NCBI RefSeq assembly: GCF_029854195.1 | Contig: NZ_CP122960.1 | Span: 2,982,001-3,046,000 of the forward strand | Length of the DNA stretch: 64,000 nt | DNA from: Amylibacter sp. IMCC11727 | GTDB lineage: Bacteria > Pseudomonadota > Alphaproteobacteria > Rhodobacterales > Rhodobacteraceae | Direction of reading: 5' to 3' | Part shown: positions 1 to 10,032 of the stretch, in pieces | Layout of the letters: every line of letters starts with the position of its first letter | Position numbering within the stretch: position 1 is the first letter of the stretch | Translations under genes and position numbers: made by a program | The notes under the pieces: model-generated | Database searches by the model: none | What the model was told of the DNA's origin: nothing | What the model saw: only the letters and a program-made list of their open reading frames with translations

Positions 1-177
1 GTTTCCCTTTTCAGCCAAATAATCGTCCAGCCACTGACAGCCTAGGTCAGCAGAATACGTCTAAATACTCGCTGTTTATGGCGAGGCACATAAATCTGTG
101 CCACAAGGGTTGAACACCGCACCAAGACATTCATGTTAAAGCGGACAGCGAAACGCACGCGGTGCAAAGGAATCACC

Positions 178-2364
178 ATGGAGCCCATGCAGCAGCCCAT
201 TTTAAACACCCCAACTTTGGATGAGCGCCCGAAACTCGAAGGTGGCAAACCCATTGTGCTGCATACAGAGTTTTCGCCTGCAGGGGATCAGCCCACTGCG
301 ATTAAAGAGCTGTGCGGCGGGATCAATGACGGCGAACAGAACCAAGTTTTGTTGGGGGCAACGGGCACGGGTAAAACATTTACCATGGCCAAAGTGATCG
401 AAGAAACGCAGCGCCCCGCCATCATCTTAGCCCCAAATAAAACGCTCGCCGCCCAGCTTTATGGGGAGTTCAAATCTTTCTTCCCAGACAACGCTGTCGA
501 ATATTTCGTCAGCTTTTATGATTACTACCAACCAGAAGCCTATGTGGCGCGCTCTGACACGTTCATTGAAAAAGAAAGCCAGATCAACGAACAGATTGAT
601 CGGATGCGCCATTCGGCCACCCGCGCATTGATGGAACGGGACGACGTGATCATCGTCGCCTCTGTGTCGTGTATTTACGGCATCGGCTCGGTTGAAACCT
701 ACACTGCCATGACCATCGACCTGATCGCGGGTCAGGAATACAACCAACGCGGCGTGATGACTGATCTGGTGGCTTTGCAATACAAACGCAACGACAACGC
801 GTTCGTGCGCGGCTCGTTCCGCGTGCGCGGGGACAGCGTTGAAATCTGGCCCGCCCACATGGAAGATCGCGGCTGGCGGTTTTCGTTTTTTGGCGAGGAA
901 TTGGAAAGCATCGTCGAATTTGACACGCTGACGGGTGAAAAACACGCAACCCTTGATAAGGTCCGCGTTTACGCCAACAGCCACTATGTGACGCCGCGCC
1001 CCACCATGAACCAAGCACTTAAAGGTATCAAAGCAGAGCTGGGCATTCGCCTCAAACAGCTCGAAGACGAGGGCAAACTGCTCGAAGCGCAGCGGTTAGA
1101 ACAGCGCACAAATTTCGATCTGGAAATGCTAGAGGCCACAGGCGTTTGTAACGGTATCGAAAACTATTCCCGCTATCTGACGGGCCGCGCCCCAGGGGAA
1201 CCGCCGCCCACATTGTTCGAATACATTCCAGACAATGCCATCGTGTTTGCGGATGAATCCCACGTGTCTGTCCCCCAAATTGGCGGCATGTACAAAGGCG
1301 ACTATCGGCGCAAATTCACACTGGCCGAACACGGATTTCGCCTGCCATCCTGCATGGACAACCGTCCGCTGAAATTCGAAGAGTGGGACGCCATGCGACC
1401 CCAATCCGTGTTTGTCTCGGCCACCCCACAAAAATGGGAACTGGAACAATCAGGCGGCGTATTTGCCGAACAAATCATTCGCCCAACGGGCCTCCTTGAT
1501 CCGCCCGTGGAAATCCACCCCGTGGAAACACAGGTGGATGATCTGCTGGACGAAGTGCGCAGCGTGGCCGAAGGCGGCGGGCGCGTACTGGTCACAACCC
1601 TGACCAAACGCATGTCCGAAGACCTGACCGAATACATGCACGAACAGGGCATCCGCGTGCGCTACATGCACTCTGATATCGACACATTGGAACGCATCGA
1701 AATCCTGCGCGATCTGCGGCTCGGCGCCTTTGATGTGCTGATCGGGATCAACCTCTTGCGCGAAGGGTTGGACATCCCTGAATGTAAGCTGGTGGCCATT
1801 TTGGATGCAGATAAAGAAGGCTTCTTACGCTCTGAAACCTCGCTCGTGCAAACCATTGGGCGGGCCGCGCGAAACGCAGATGGCCGCGTGATCATGTATG
1901 CTGACCGCATCACAGGGTCTATGGAACGGGCTATTGGCGAAACCAACCGACGCCGTGAAAAGCAACAGGCCTATAACGAAAAGCACGGTATCACCCCAGA
2001 AACCGTAAGAAAGAACGTCGAAGACGTACTTGCGGGCCTTTACGAAGGGGACACGGATCAATCCCGCGTCACCGCCAAGGTCGACAAACCGATGATCGGG
2101 GAAAACCTGCAAACCCACTTGGATGCCATGCGCAAAGACATGTTGAAAGCAGCCGAGAACCTCGAGTTTGAAGAGGCCGCACGCCTGCGCGACGAGGTGA
2201 AACGTTTGGAAGCGGTGGAACTCACCATTTCAGACGATCCACTGGCACGACAATCCGCCGTTGCCGCCGCCGCAGAAGACGCCAAAAAAGCCAGCGGGCG
2301 CAGCACCGCAGGGCGGGCAGGCACAACCGTTGTACGCGGCAAAAGTAAACGCAAAAAGTTTTAG
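178..2364 (+). CDS. uvrB: UvrABC excinuclease subunit B
   Basis: UvrB is the damage-verifying helicase-like subunit of nucleotide excision repair. It is loaded by UvrA and recruits UvrC to cut the damaged strand. The Walker A motif GATGTGKT lies at residues 60-67, followed by the [10 protein letters not shown] beta-hairpin, a DESH box, helicase motifs such as QTIGRAARN, and a C-terminal UVR domain ([16 protein letters not shown]) that contacts UvrC. The 728-residue length is slightly over the usual size because of a basic low-complexity tail. ATG at 178 is chosen because AAAGGA lies 8 nt upstream; an in-frame ATG at 133 has no such site. I saw no convincing SOS box in the 177 bases upstream. 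It converges on the next gene across a hairpin. Confidence 0.97.
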   Translation: MEPMQQPILNTPTLDERPKLEGGKPIVLHTEFSPAGDQPTAIKELCGGINDGEQNQVLLGATGTGKTFTMAKVIEETQRPAIILAPNKTLAAQLYGEFKSFFPDNAVEYFVSFYDYYQPEAYVARSDTFIEKESQINEQIDRMRHSATRALMERDDVIIVASVSCIYGIGSVETYTAMTIDLIAGQEYNQRGVMTDLVALQYKRNDNAFVRGSFRVRGDSVEIWPAHMEDRGWRFSFFGEELESIVEFDTLTGEKHATLDKVRVYANSHYVTPRPTMNQALKGIKAELGIRLKQLEDEGKLLEAQRLEQRTNFDLEMLEATGVCNGIENYSRYLTGRAPGEPPPTLFEYIPDNAIVFADESHVSVPQIGGMYKGDYRRKFTLAEHGFRLPSCMDNRPLKFEEWDAMRPQSVFVSATPQKWELEQSGGVFAEQIIRPTGLLDPPVEIHPVETQVDDLLDEVRSVAEGGGRVLVTTLTKRMSEDLTEYMHEQGIRVRYMHSDIDTLERIEILRDLRLGAFDVLIGINLLREGLDIPECKLVAILDADKEGFLRSETSLVQTIGRAARNADGRVIMYADRITGSMERAIGETNRRREKQQAYNEKHGITPETVRKNVEDVLAGLYEGDTDQSRVTAKVDKPMIGENLQTHLDAMRKDMLKAAENLEFEEAARLRDEVKRLEAVELTISDDPLARQSAVAAAAEDAKKASGRSTAGRAGTTVVRGKSKRKKF

Positions 2365-2384
2365 GGCAGCTTTAACAGCTGCCC
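2364..2384. terminator. Hairpin between convergent uvrB and beta-helix gene
   Basis: An 8-bp perfect stem (GGGCAGCT / AGCTGCCC) with a 5-nt loop begins at the last base of the uvrB stop codon. On the minus strand it is followed by a T-rich stretch, so it may serve the gene reading leftward. No T run follows on the plus strand. Confidence 0.5.
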
Positions 2385-2396
2385 CAACACCATCCT

Positions 2397-4691
2397 CTAG
2401 TCTGGATCATCACAGCGCACCGTCACGCGCACTTTGCCTTTCAGGGGTTGTGACCATTTCAGATCAAAACTCTGCCCTCCTGGCCCAACACCCCCTTCGA
2501 AATAAGGCTGTGTGTAAACAGGTGTATTGGAACTGCTGAGCATTTGCCCATCTGGCATCGCCGCCACCACATATCGGGCCTTGGCATCAAAGGGCATGTA
2601 ATTGCCGATCCCCGTGCGCCAGCCCGCCCCAACTGTGGTGCGGCTCACTTCCAGTGTGACAGGGTTCATCATGTGTTCATCAACCCCTGTAAACGTGTTG
2701 CCGATCACTGTGATGTTGCGAAACTTATCAGGCAACAAGGGTGCGATGGAACTGTCTACGCTTTCCACACGCCCAAGGTTTGGGCCCGAAAACGCTTTAA
2801 ATACATTACCACTGATGTTCAGCCCGTTAATGAAATGCCCTGTGCCATGGGGCTTGATCGAAATCCAACGGAACCATGATGCAGACCCAGCAGACGTGAA
2901 ATGGTTGCCCGTGATCGTCATCCCACCAAACGAAAACCCCGTGATAATATTGGGCGTTGCATCGTGTTCGTTGGTCCATTCAATCGTACAATTGTCCACA
3001 TAGTTGCCCACGAACGACAGCTTTGGATGGTTCTGCGCGATGATCAAACCCGACGACCGAATATTCCCGCCTGTGTTGTCATCTTGGAAAAAGTGGTTGC
3101 CCGTAATCAACGCCCCGCCGCCGCTGATCACCCCCCAATGCAGAAACCGCAACGCGCGGTTGTTGCGCACCTTCACATCATTGCAGTTGGCGTTAAACCC
3201 GATGGTTGTGCGCTGGCTGACCGAAATTTCCTGCTCGTTCGACAGCCATTGGTTGCGATCCAACAGCATCCCCGCACACCCATGCCCCGCAGAGGTCAGG
3301 CCGCGATCTTTTGGTGTGGTAAAGAAACAATCTCGCACGTGGAAAATTAGCCCGTCATCGGCAATCATCACACCGCTGGATCGCCCGTTACAGGCAAAAT
3401 CAATACTGTCGAGCGAGAAGCGGCCCAAGTAATTGAAACCCGAAAAATCCAACAAATACTGGAACCGCGTGAACGTATAGGTTTGGTTTGCAGGTGCGCC
3501 ATACAGTTGACGGCTGAGCGTCAATTCACCTGTGCTGGCGTTGACAGACCGCACATAGACCTCGCGGCCAACACCCGTGCCCTGCACCAATGATCCAGGC
3601 TGCACCCCGCTGACGTTTGAAATGCCCGACAGGTTAAACGGATTGTTGGGATCATATGTGGCGGTGCGTGTGACCTCTACGTCATTCCACGCTGGGCTTG
3701 ATGCGGCCTCAATCCGACCGTTGCGCAGAACGCGCCGCGATGAAAATGTGTTGCGATTTCCAACCACCGCCTGAACGTCAATCGGGCTGGTCAGGCTCAC
3801 GGTGCGCCCTTTCATATCCAGCGATTCATGATCGGAAAAATTCAACAAGGCTTGCAAACCCTTTTCCAAGGCCAGTTGTTCATTTCCAAACGCTGTAAAA
3901 TACGTTGGATAATCGAAATTTTGCAGCAATTGCAGTTGCGCAGCCGCTGGCATTGAGACCGTACCATGAAACCGAATTTCCGATGCAATGGTGACGGTGC
4001 TATTCAGCTGAAACACCCCGTCAGGCACCAAAACCGTGCGCCCGTTTGCTGCGGCATCTGCTGCTTCGAAAGCGGCCACGTTGTTGGTACTCCCATCCCC
4101 AATCGCGCCATAATCGGTTACATCCACCACATCCAATTTTGACGATGTATAAATGTTTGTCACATCTTCGATGATGATGTCATCTATGCGAACGATCCCG
4201 TTGTTCACCCCAGTCAAATCAATGCCGAAATGTCCAAAAACGGGGTCTTGCCCCCAAACCATGTCCACACCGCCACGGCCACCAGACCCGACAATGGCGG
4301 ACACTTCGATCACCTCACCGTAATTTTCCAGTGCGATTGATGCCCCTGTTTCATCCAAACCCGTGACGTGATTGCCCCCGCTGTCCCCCGCCCATGCGGC
4401 AATGCGCACCGATGGCAGTGGCCCAGCAACCGCCTTAATCCGTGCGCGAATTTGCCAATAACATCCCGGTATCATCGGCGTATTGCCCGTATACCGCAGC
4501 TTTTGCGTGTTCGACGTTTTCAGCAATTCCAAACACCCGCCAAAATCTGCATCCGCCGCGATCAACGTGGCATTGCTCGCCCCGTCGTATGTGTCTGATC
4601 CAGGCGTTCCATCCTCGCTCGACCACACATCAAGCCCAAGCGCAAAGGCTGGTGGCATCAACTGGAGCCCATCGGTAAGTGCCTTGTTCAT
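2397..4691 (-). CDS. Right-handed beta-helix protein, pectate-lyase superfamily type
   Basis: A 764-residue protein. Residues about 1-180 look like a carbohydrate-binding beta-sandwich (GCYWQIRARIKAV, aromatic rich). The segment VTDYGAIGDGSTNNVAAFEAA at about 190-210 is the classic opening of the pectate-lyase-3 / GH28-related beta-helix fold. The remainder is rich in short N/G/T rungs (ITGNHF, ISGNVF, VIGNTF) as expected of a parallel beta helix. No signal peptide is visible, so any export would need a non-Sec route or a phage-spike-like use. The start is ATG with AAAGGA 7 nt upstream. Substrate and catalysis are unknown. The family is found in polysaccharide lyases, tail spikes and exopolysaccharide-modifying enzymes. 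Confidence 0.75.
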   Translation of the reverse strand: MNKALTDGLQLMPPAFALGLDVWSSEDGTPGSDTYDGASNATLIAADADFGGCLELLKTSNTQKLRYTGNTPMIPGCYWQIRARIKAVAGPLPSVRIAAWAGDSGGNHVTGLDETGASIALENYGEVIEVSAIVGSGGRGGVDMVWGQDPVFGHFGIDLTGVNNGIVRIDDIIIEDVTNIYTSSKLDVVDVTDYGAIGDGSTNNVAAFEAADAAANGRTVLVPDGVFQLNSTVTIASEIRFHGTVSMPAAAQLQLLQNFDYPTYFTAFGNEQLALEKGLQALLNFSDHESLDMKGRTVSLTSPIDVQAVVGNRNTFSSRRVLRNGRIEAASSPAWNDVEVTRTATYDPNNPFNLSGISNVSGVQPGSLVQGTGVGREVYVRSVNASTGELTLSRQLYGAPANQTYTFTRFQYLLDFSGFNYLGRFSLDSIDFACNGRSSGVMIADDGLIFHVRDCFFTTPKDRGLTSAGHGCAGMLLDRNQWLSNEQEISVSQRTTIGFNANCNDVKVRNNRALRFLHWGVISGGGALITGNHFFQDDNTGGNIRSSGLIIAQNHPKLSFVGNYVDNCTIEWTNEHDATPNIITGFSFGGMTITGNHFTSAGSASWFRWISIKPHGTGHFINGLNISGNVFKAFSGPNLGRVESVDSSIAPLLPDKFRNITVIGNTFTGVDEHMMNPVTLEVSRTTVGAGWRTGIGNYMPFDAKARYVVAAMPDGQMLSSSNTPVYTQPYFEGGVGPGGQSFDLKWSQPLKGKVRVTVRCDDPD

Positions 4692-4868
4692 TCAATGTCC
4701 TTTCAAAGCATTCGGGCCAAAGCCCCACAGCAAACCACGCGCTAAACGTCACGCGGGTTGGTTCGTTCGGCGAGGCTGAAAGCTCAGCGCACCATCGCGA
4801 AAGGAAATAAGGAACAAGGTTTAACGCTGGATGACAGGACCGTTCGGCACAGCTGCCACTTGCGCATG

Positions 4869-4891
4869 AAAAAGGGCGCACGCAGCGCCCT
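4869..4891 (-). terminator. Rho-independent terminator of the DUF4864 gene
   Basis: Reading on the minus strand, AGGGCGC and GCGCCCT form a 7-bp stem around a 5-nt loop, followed by TTTT. It lies 23 bases past the DUF4864 stop codon. Confidence 0.7.
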
Positions 4892-4914
4892 ATCTGATGA
4901 AAATTTTGTGGGGA

Positions 4915-5313
4915 TTACGCCCCGACACCAGCTGTTTGCAGAATGCTGACGCCACTGATCTGCCAGTCCCCAGCGACATTCACCAACGTGTAACGCGCCA
5001 CGTAATACAAACCTTTAACATCGCGCAGCAGCACATCTTGGGTATATGCCCCATCCGTTTCCACCAATTCTTGGAACGTCACTTCGGCTGGGCGATGCAC
5101 CATCGGATAGCCGTTCACAACCATTTGCGCAAACCGTTCAGGTGTTTGAAAAATCTGTTTAATATTGGGCGCGGCATAGCTGAACGCAGTTTGGAAATCA
5201 TCTTTCATAAACGATTGAATTTGCCCCGTGATAACCGATTTAATCTCGTCCTCTTGAGCCTGCAAAGGCATGGCCATCAAGGCCAGTGCAAAAACGCTGC
5301 TTAGAATTTTCAT
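4915..5313 (-). CDS. DUF4864 family exported protein
   Basis: A 132-residue protein with a clear signal peptide (MKILSSVFALALMAMPLQAQ). The mature part alternates helix and strand in an NTF2-like way (IQSFMKDDFQTAFSYAAP, then YVARYTLVNVAGDWQISGV). This matches my recollection of DUF4864, a small periplasmic family without an assigned reaction. ATG at 5313 is chosen because GGAGGA sits 7 nt upstream. An earlier in-frame ATG at 5328 would put the ribosome binding site inside the gene. It has its own terminator and appears monocistronic. Function unknown. Confidence 0.8.
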   Translation of the reverse strand: MKILSSVFALALMAMPLQAQEDEIKSVITGQIQSFMKDDFQTAFSYAAPNIKQIFQTPERFAQMVVNGYPMVHRPAEVTFQELVETDGAYTQDVLLRDVKGLYYVARYTLVNVAGDWQISGVSILQTAGVGA

Positions 5314-5481
5314 GATGTTTTCCTCCAATACCCCTTTAAACCTAGGCTTGTTTCATCGCTCGTCAAACCTCTTGACCCGTCCCACCGCTTTGCTACAACC
5401 CATTCAAGGGGAGCGCGAAAGCCCCGTGAGGCGGCAGCCAGAGTTTCGCATCCACATACCTTAACCAAGGAAGGATGCTCT

Positions 5482-6270
5482 ATGCCTGCCCCAAACGAAA
5501 TCACACAATCCCAACTCAATCGTCTGATCGGCACACCCGATTGCCCCGTCATTATCGACGTGCGCATTGACGCAGATTTTGCCGAAGATCCGCGCATGAT
5601 CCCAACCGCCCTGCGGTGGGATTTCAACGATTCCGATGCTGCTGCGGCTATGATCGGCGACCGTCGCGCGGTCGTTTCCTGCCACAAAGGTCTCAAACTC
5701 AGCCAAGGTTTTGCTGCGATCCTGCGCAATCTGGGCGTGGCCTGTGAATTCCTTCAAGGGGGTCATGTGGCATGGGCCGATGCGAACCTTCCGTTGATCC
5801 AACCCGCCCCAACAAACAGCCTCTGGGTCACGCGGCATCGGCCCAAAATTGACCGCATCGCCTGCCCTTGGTTGATCCGCCGCTTTATCGATCCAACTGC
5901 CCGCTTTCTGTTTGTCAGCCCTTCTCAGGTTTTGAATGTGGCTGAAAAATTCAATGCCACCGCCTTTGATGTGCCAGATTGCGATTGGACACACAGCGGT
6001 GACGCCTGCACGTTTGATGCGTTTTTGAAAGGTTTCGATCTATCGATCCCCGCCCTTGACCATATGGCCCGTATCATCCGCGCCGCCGATACGGACACAC
6101 TGTCCACCGCGCCTGAAGCCGCAGGGTTGTTGGCGCTGTCCCTTGGTCTGTCGCGCATGTACCGCGATGATTTGGAACAGCTGGAACAGGGCCTTCTCCT
6201 ATATGATGCGCTGTATCGTTGGGCGCGGGATGCCACCAAAGAAACCCACATTTGGGACGAAACCGCATGA
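5482..6270 (+). CDS. chrB: Rhodanese-ChrB fusion, chromate resistance accessory protein
   Basis: A 262-residue two-domain protein. Residues about 1-105 form a rhodanese-like domain with IIDVR at 24-28 and the active-site-like loop CHKG starting at Cys67. Residues about 113-255 match the ChrB C-terminal domain (WVTRHRPKIDRIACPWLIRRF and DVPDCDWTHSGDACTFDAF). ChrB-type proteins sense or support chromate resistance next to ChrA; whether this version regulates or acts enzymatically cannot be read from sequence. AAGGA lies upstream of the ATG. It overlaps chrA by 4 nt (ATGA), so the two are translationally coupled. No DNA-binding motif is evident. Confidence 0.88.
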   Translation: MPAPNEITQSQLNRLIGTPDCPVIIDVRIDADFAEDPRMIPTALRWDFNDSDAAAAMIGDRRAVVSCHKGLKLSQGFAAILRNLGVACEFLQGGHVAWADANLPLIQPAPTNSLWVTRHRPKIDRIACPWLIRRFIDPTARFLFVSPSQVLNVAEKFNATAFDVPDCDWTHSGDACTFDAFLKGFDLSIPALDHMARIIRAADTDTLSTAPEAAGLLALSLGLSRMYRDDLEQLEQGLLLYDALYRWARDATKETHIWDETA

Positions 6271-7526
6271 GCCAACCAACCCTAACTGACGCCACCAAAG
6301 TTTGGGCCAAAATCGGCTTTCTGTCGTTTGGCGGCCCTGCAGGCCAAATCGCCCTGATGCACAAAGAGGTGGTCGAAACCCGCAAATGGATGTCCGAGCG
6401 CCACTTCCTCAACGCGCTCAGCTTTTGCATGTTGCTGCCAGGACCAGAGGCCATGCAGCTCGCCACCTTCGCAGGTTGGCGATTGCACGGAACCCTTGGG
6501 GGGCTGATCGCGGGCCTTTTGTTTGTTTTGCCAGGCGCATTTGTCATTTTGGCTCTGGCATTCCTCTACATCACATTCGGCCAACTGCCCGCAGCCGAGG
6601 CAATTTTCCTTGGCATTAAAGCCACCGTTGTCATCATCGTGATCGAAGCCCTGTTACGCGTTTCAAAAAAGGCTCTGCACAGCATGGCCCATTGGCTTCT
6701 TGCAGCCACCGCCTTCGTTGCCATCTTTTTCCTCAACCTGCCGTTTCCCCTGATCATCTTGGCCGCAGGTGTGTTTGGTTTGCTCACGTCCTCCCCGCCA
6801 GAGGACGTTGAAACCCTGTCCAAGGGCCAACCGATTGGCAAAACCATCCGCACCATCCTTTTGTGGCTCGCCATTTGGTGGCTGCCGATTTTGGTGCTTG
6901 ATGCAATGCTGCCCGCGTCCATCCTCACCGAAATCGCGTATTTCTTTTCCAAACTTGCCACGGTGACATTCGGCGGCGCATATGCCGTGCTCGCCTATAT
7001 GGGCCAAGACGTGGTCACAGCCAAAGACTGGCTGACCACTGGGCAAATGATGGATGGCCTTGGCCTAGCAGAAACCACCCCCGGTCCTTTGATCCTTGTA
7101 ACAGAATTTGTGGGCATTCTTGCAGGCTATGCAAACGGGGGATGGGGCACGGCCCTGTTGGCAGCGGGCATCACGCTTTGGGTCACATTCACCCCCTGCT
7201 TTTTATGGATATTTGCAGGCGCACCCTATGTGGAATGGATCAGCGCCCAACCTCGCCTGCGCGGCGCATTAAACGCCATCACCGCAGCCGTTGTTGGCGT
7301 GATCCTCAACCTGTCCGTTTGGTTTGCCCTGCATGTATTCTTTGGCGAAGTGACCCAAACGAAAGCAGGCATCGCCACCCTGTGGGTCCCCACGTTCAGC
7401 AGCCTCAACCCAATCGTCGTGGCGCTGGCAATTGTCGCAGGTGTTCTCCTGTTGGTCCGCCATATGAACCTGCTGTGGGTGCTCGCCATTTCTGGCACGC
7501 TCGGTTTTGCATCCTCGCTGGTTTAA
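6267..7526 (+). CDS. chrA: Chromate efflux transporter ChrA (CHR family)
   Basis: A 419-residue polytopic membrane protein of the long, duplicated CHR type. Both halves carry the family signature: LSFGGPAGQIALM near residue 20 in the first, TFGGAYAVLAYM near residue 235 in the second. Family members export chromate, probably by proton exchange, and reduce its accumulation in the cytoplasm. The start at 6267 overlaps the chrB stop as ATGA. A longer in-frame reading from 6219 lies inside chrB and is not credible. A MITE-like element begins 20 nt after the stop codon. Confidence 0.93.
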   Translation: MSQPTLTDATKVWAKIGFLSFGGPAGQIALMHKEVVETRKWMSERHFLNALSFCMLLPGPEAMQLATFAGWRLHGTLGGLIAGLLFVLPGAFVILALAFLYITFGQLPAAEAIFLGIKATVVIIVIEALLRVSKKALHSMAHWLLAATAFVAIFFLNLPFPLIILAAGVFGLLTSSPPEDVETLSKGQPIGKTIRTILLWLAIWWLPILVLDAMLPASILTEIAYFFSKLATVTFGGAYAVLAYMGQDVVTAKDWLTTGQMMDGLGLAETTPGPLILVTEFVGILAGYANGGWGTALLAAGITLWVTFTPCFLWIFAGAPYVEWISAQPRLRGALNAITAAVVGVILNLSVWFALHVFFGEVTQTKAGIATLWVPTFSSLNPIVVALAIVAGVLLLVRHMNLLWVLAISGTLGFASSLV

Positions 7527-7546
7527 ACCGCTGACTTGGGCAATTA

Positions 7547-7848
7547 GGTCCTGTTAACACTATCGACATCTCCGCAGCGCGAGACGGATTTTGCTCTGCA
7601 CAAGGCATCTGGCGTGCATAAATCTGGCGATTTTCAGCGCCAGATAACGCCCCCTCTCGGGCATGCAAGCATGCCCTGCCGGGCAGCGAAGCAGGGCAAA
7701 ATCCACCGCGCCGCGTTGCGGTTTCGCGAATTTTCGCCAGACCTGCGTTATCTACCCTTGAAATAGATCACTATTCCTGCGGTCAGATGCCTTGTTCTGA
7801 CGAAAATTCGACTAAAACTGCGGTGATGTCGTTAGTGGTAACAGGCCC
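7547..7848. mobile_element. MITE-like element with long imperfect terminal inverted repeats
   Basis: The left end GGTCCTGTTAACACTATCGA and the right end read in reverse, GGGCCTGTTACCACTAACGA, match at 17 of 20 positions. Similarity continues inward in patches: CGACATC, CCGCAG, ACAAGGCATCTG and AGATAACGC occur in the same order in both arms over roughly 105 bases. A TA dinucleotide flanks each end (7545-7546 and 7849-7850), consistent with a TA target duplication as in IS630/Tc1 or IS427-type elements. No transposase gene is inside, so any movement would be in trans. It fills the gap between convergent chrA and lysK. Confidence 0.8.
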
Positions 7849-9494
7849 TAGCCCAAGTCGCCGTTCAAACCTGCTTCGATCAACGCCACGGTTTCTTCAA
7901 CACCATAAAGTGCGATAAACCCACCAAAACGGGGCCCTTGGGATGCACCCAGCAGAACCTCGTAAATCGCGGTGAACCAATGGCGCAGCGGTTCAAACCC
8001 ATGGTTCTTACCAACTGCAAACACAACAGACTGCAGATCGTCCGCATCGGCCATGTTCAGCGTTTCGATTGGCGCTTCGCCGTTGCCCATATCCGCGTTC
8101 TTTTTGTCAATCATGGCCTTAGCCGCATCCACATCCTTCAACGCCGCCGCCAAATCTGCCAACGCCGCGCGTTCCTGATCGGTGGGTGCGCGGAACACTT
8201 TCGCAGGCTTCACAAAATCATGGTAATACCGCACGGCAAATCCCGCTGCATCATCCAGACCTGGGTTCGTTTCAGGGGACGCTTCAGGCGCATATTTGTT
8301 GATGAACCCCCACATGGCATCCTTCGTTTCCGCCGAAGAAACAGACGCAAGGTTCAGCAACATCGAGAACGGCACAACCATATCGCTGGCGGGTACATTA
8401 TGCCCATGAATATGGAACACAGGGTTGTTCAACCGCTGCGTTTCATCCTGCGAAGCATAGGCCCGCAACTGTTGGTGATATTCATCCACCGCTTTTGGGA
8501 TCACATCGAAATGCATCCGCTTCGCGGTTTTTGGCTTTTGATACATAAAGTACGACAAGGATTCCGCCGACGCATAGGTCAGCCATTCATCAATCGAAAC
8601 ACCATTGCCAGACGTTTTCGAAATCTTGTGACCGTCTTCATCCAAGAACAGCTCATACACAAAATGGTCCGGTTTCTTGCCGCCCAAAATCTCGCAAATC
8701 CGATCATAGATCGGCGTGTTTGTGGAATGGTCCTTGCCATACATTTCAAAATCCACGTCGAGCGCAGCCCAGCGGGCCCCAAAATCTGGCTTCCATTGCA
8801 GCTTCACATTGCCGCCCGTCACAGGCAGCGTGAATTCTTTGCCATCCTCGTCGTCAAACGTGATCGTCCCGTTTTTGCCATCCACATGCTTCATCGGCAC
8901 ATACAAAACACGCCCTGTTTCAGGATGGATCGGCAGGAAGATGGAATAGGTCGCTTGGCGTTCTTCGCGCAATGATTTCAACATCACCTTCATTACGTCA
9001 TCGTATTTTTCACAGGCCCGCAGCAGCACCTCGTCAAACTTGCCTGACTGATAATACTCGGTGGACGAAATGAACTCATACTCAAACCCAAAGGTATCAA
9101 GAAAGCTGTTCAATTTCGCGTTGTTGTGCGCACCAAAACTGTCATGCGTGCCAAACGGATCAGGCACAGACGTCAGCGGCTTTTGTAAATGCGCCTGCAA
9201 ACTTTCGGCATTTGGCACATTGCCTGGAACCTTGCGCATCCCGTCCAGATCATCGGAAAAACAAATCAATCGCGTCGGAATATCTGAAAGCACCTCAAAC
9301 GCGCGACGGATCATCGTCGTGCGCGCCACTTCGCCAAACGTGCCGATATGGGGCAGACCTGATGGGCCATATCCTGTTTCAAACAGCACATAACCCTTTT
9401 CAGGCGCACCCTTTGAATACCGTTTCAAAATCTTGCGGGCTTCTTCAAAAGGCCAGGCTTTGCTGCTCATCGCAAGATCACGGAGTTGGGACAT
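7848..9494 (-). CDS. lysK: Lysyl-tRNA synthetase, class I
   Basis: This enzyme charges tRNA-Lys using a class I Rossmann catalytic core. That form is typical of archaea, spirochaetes and alphaproteobacteria, in contrast to the class II LysRS of most bacteria. The HIGH-type motif HIGT is at residues 49-52 and the KMSKS-type motif KISKT at about 291-295. Length is 548 residues. The TAG stop codon is built from the TA flank plus the first base of the adjoining inverted-repeat element, so that insertion sits exactly at the end of the reading frame. The family ending ([21 protein letters not shown]) appears intact. Upstream it is divergent from the TerB-like gene. Confidence 0.95.
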   Translation of the reverse strand: MSQLRDLAMSSKAWPFEEARKILKRYSKGAPEKGYVLFETGYGPSGLPHIGTFGEVARTTMIRRAFEVLSDIPTRLICFSDDLDGMRKVPGNVPNAESLQAHLQKPLTSVPDPFGTHDSFGAHNNAKLNSFLDTFGFEYEFISSTEYYQSGKFDEVLLRACEKYDDVMKVMLKSLREERQATYSIFLPIHPETGRVLYVPMKHVDGKNGTITFDDEDGKEFTLPVTGGNVKLQWKPDFGARWAALDVDFEMYGKDHSTNTPIYDRICEILGGKKPDHFVYELFLDEDGHKISKTSGNGVSIDEWLTYASAESLSYFMYQKPKTAKRMHFDVIPKAVDEYHQQLRAYASQDETQRLNNPVFHIHGHNVPASDMVVPFSMLLNLASVSSAETKDAMWGFINKYAPEASPETNPGLDDAAGFAVRYYHDFVKPAKVFRAPTDQERAALADLAAALKDVDAAKAMIDKKNADMGNGEAPIETLNMADADDLQSVVFAVGKNHGFEPLRHWFTAIYEVLLGASQGPRFGGFIALYGVEETVALIEAGLNGDLG

Positions 9495-9593
9495 GATAGA
9501 TTCCAGTTTTCATTTGGTTCAAGCGCACTCCCTATTGCTCCTGCCCCCAAGGGTCAATATTATCGGCACGAATATCCACCAAAGGCCGCACCA

Positions 9594-10025
9594 ATGACCG
9601 CAGATGACCTCAACGAAAGCCCATGGAACCTTCAGGACGCGTTAATTGCGCTTATGGTCTCCACATCCGTGTCCGATACGCAAGTGCGTACATTGGAACT
9701 GTTGTCCATTGATCGCGTGGTTGGCCATTTGCCTGTTTTCGCGGATTATGACGCGGATCGCATTACGATCATCTCTCAGACCGTATTCGATATTCTCGAA
9801 GACGAAGACGGCCTAGATGCGCTGTTCGGTCTGGTGCGCAGCGCTCTGCCAGAAAAATTCAACGAAACCGCATATGCCCTATGCTGTGATGTGGCTGCCG
9901 CTGATGGTCGCTTGCGCGAAGGCGAACTGCGGTTCTTGGAAGAAATCCGTTACGAGATGAACATTGATCGCCTTGCTGGGGCCGCGATTGAACGGGGCGC
10001 ACGCGCCCGCCACCTAAAGGCGTAA
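9594..10025 (+). CDS. TerB-like (tellurite resistance TerB family) protein
   Basis: A 143-residue helical acidic protein. The pattern CCDVAAADGRLREGELRFLEEI with Asp/Glu-rich helices is typical of the TerB / DjlA-N superfamily, whose members bind metal ions in an all-helical bundle. ATG at 9594 fits the family start better than the longer reading from 9486, which overlaps lysK. There is no tellurite operon nearby, so the stress role implied by the name is not supported here. It converges on the LysM gene with a 7-nt gap. Function unknown. Confidence 0.72.
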   Translation: MTADDLNESPWNLQDALIALMVSTSVSDTQVRTLELLSIDRVVGHLPVFADYDADRITIISQTVFDILEDEDGLDALFGLVRSALPEKFNETAYALCCDVAAADGRLREGELRFLEEIRYEMNIDRLAGAAIERGARARHLKA

Positions 10026-10032
10026 CGCCAGA

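Noticed and set aside
2364..2384. A strong terminator for uvrB
   Set aside because: The hairpin has no T run on the plus strand; at best it serves the opposite gene.
7572..7820. A transposase fragment in the inverted-repeat element
   Set aside because: No frame encodes a DDE or other transposase motif; the element appears non-autonomous.
9594..10025. A tellurite resistance operon
   Set aside because: Only a TerB-like domain is present with no TerC/D/Z neighbours, so the name does not imply tellurite function.
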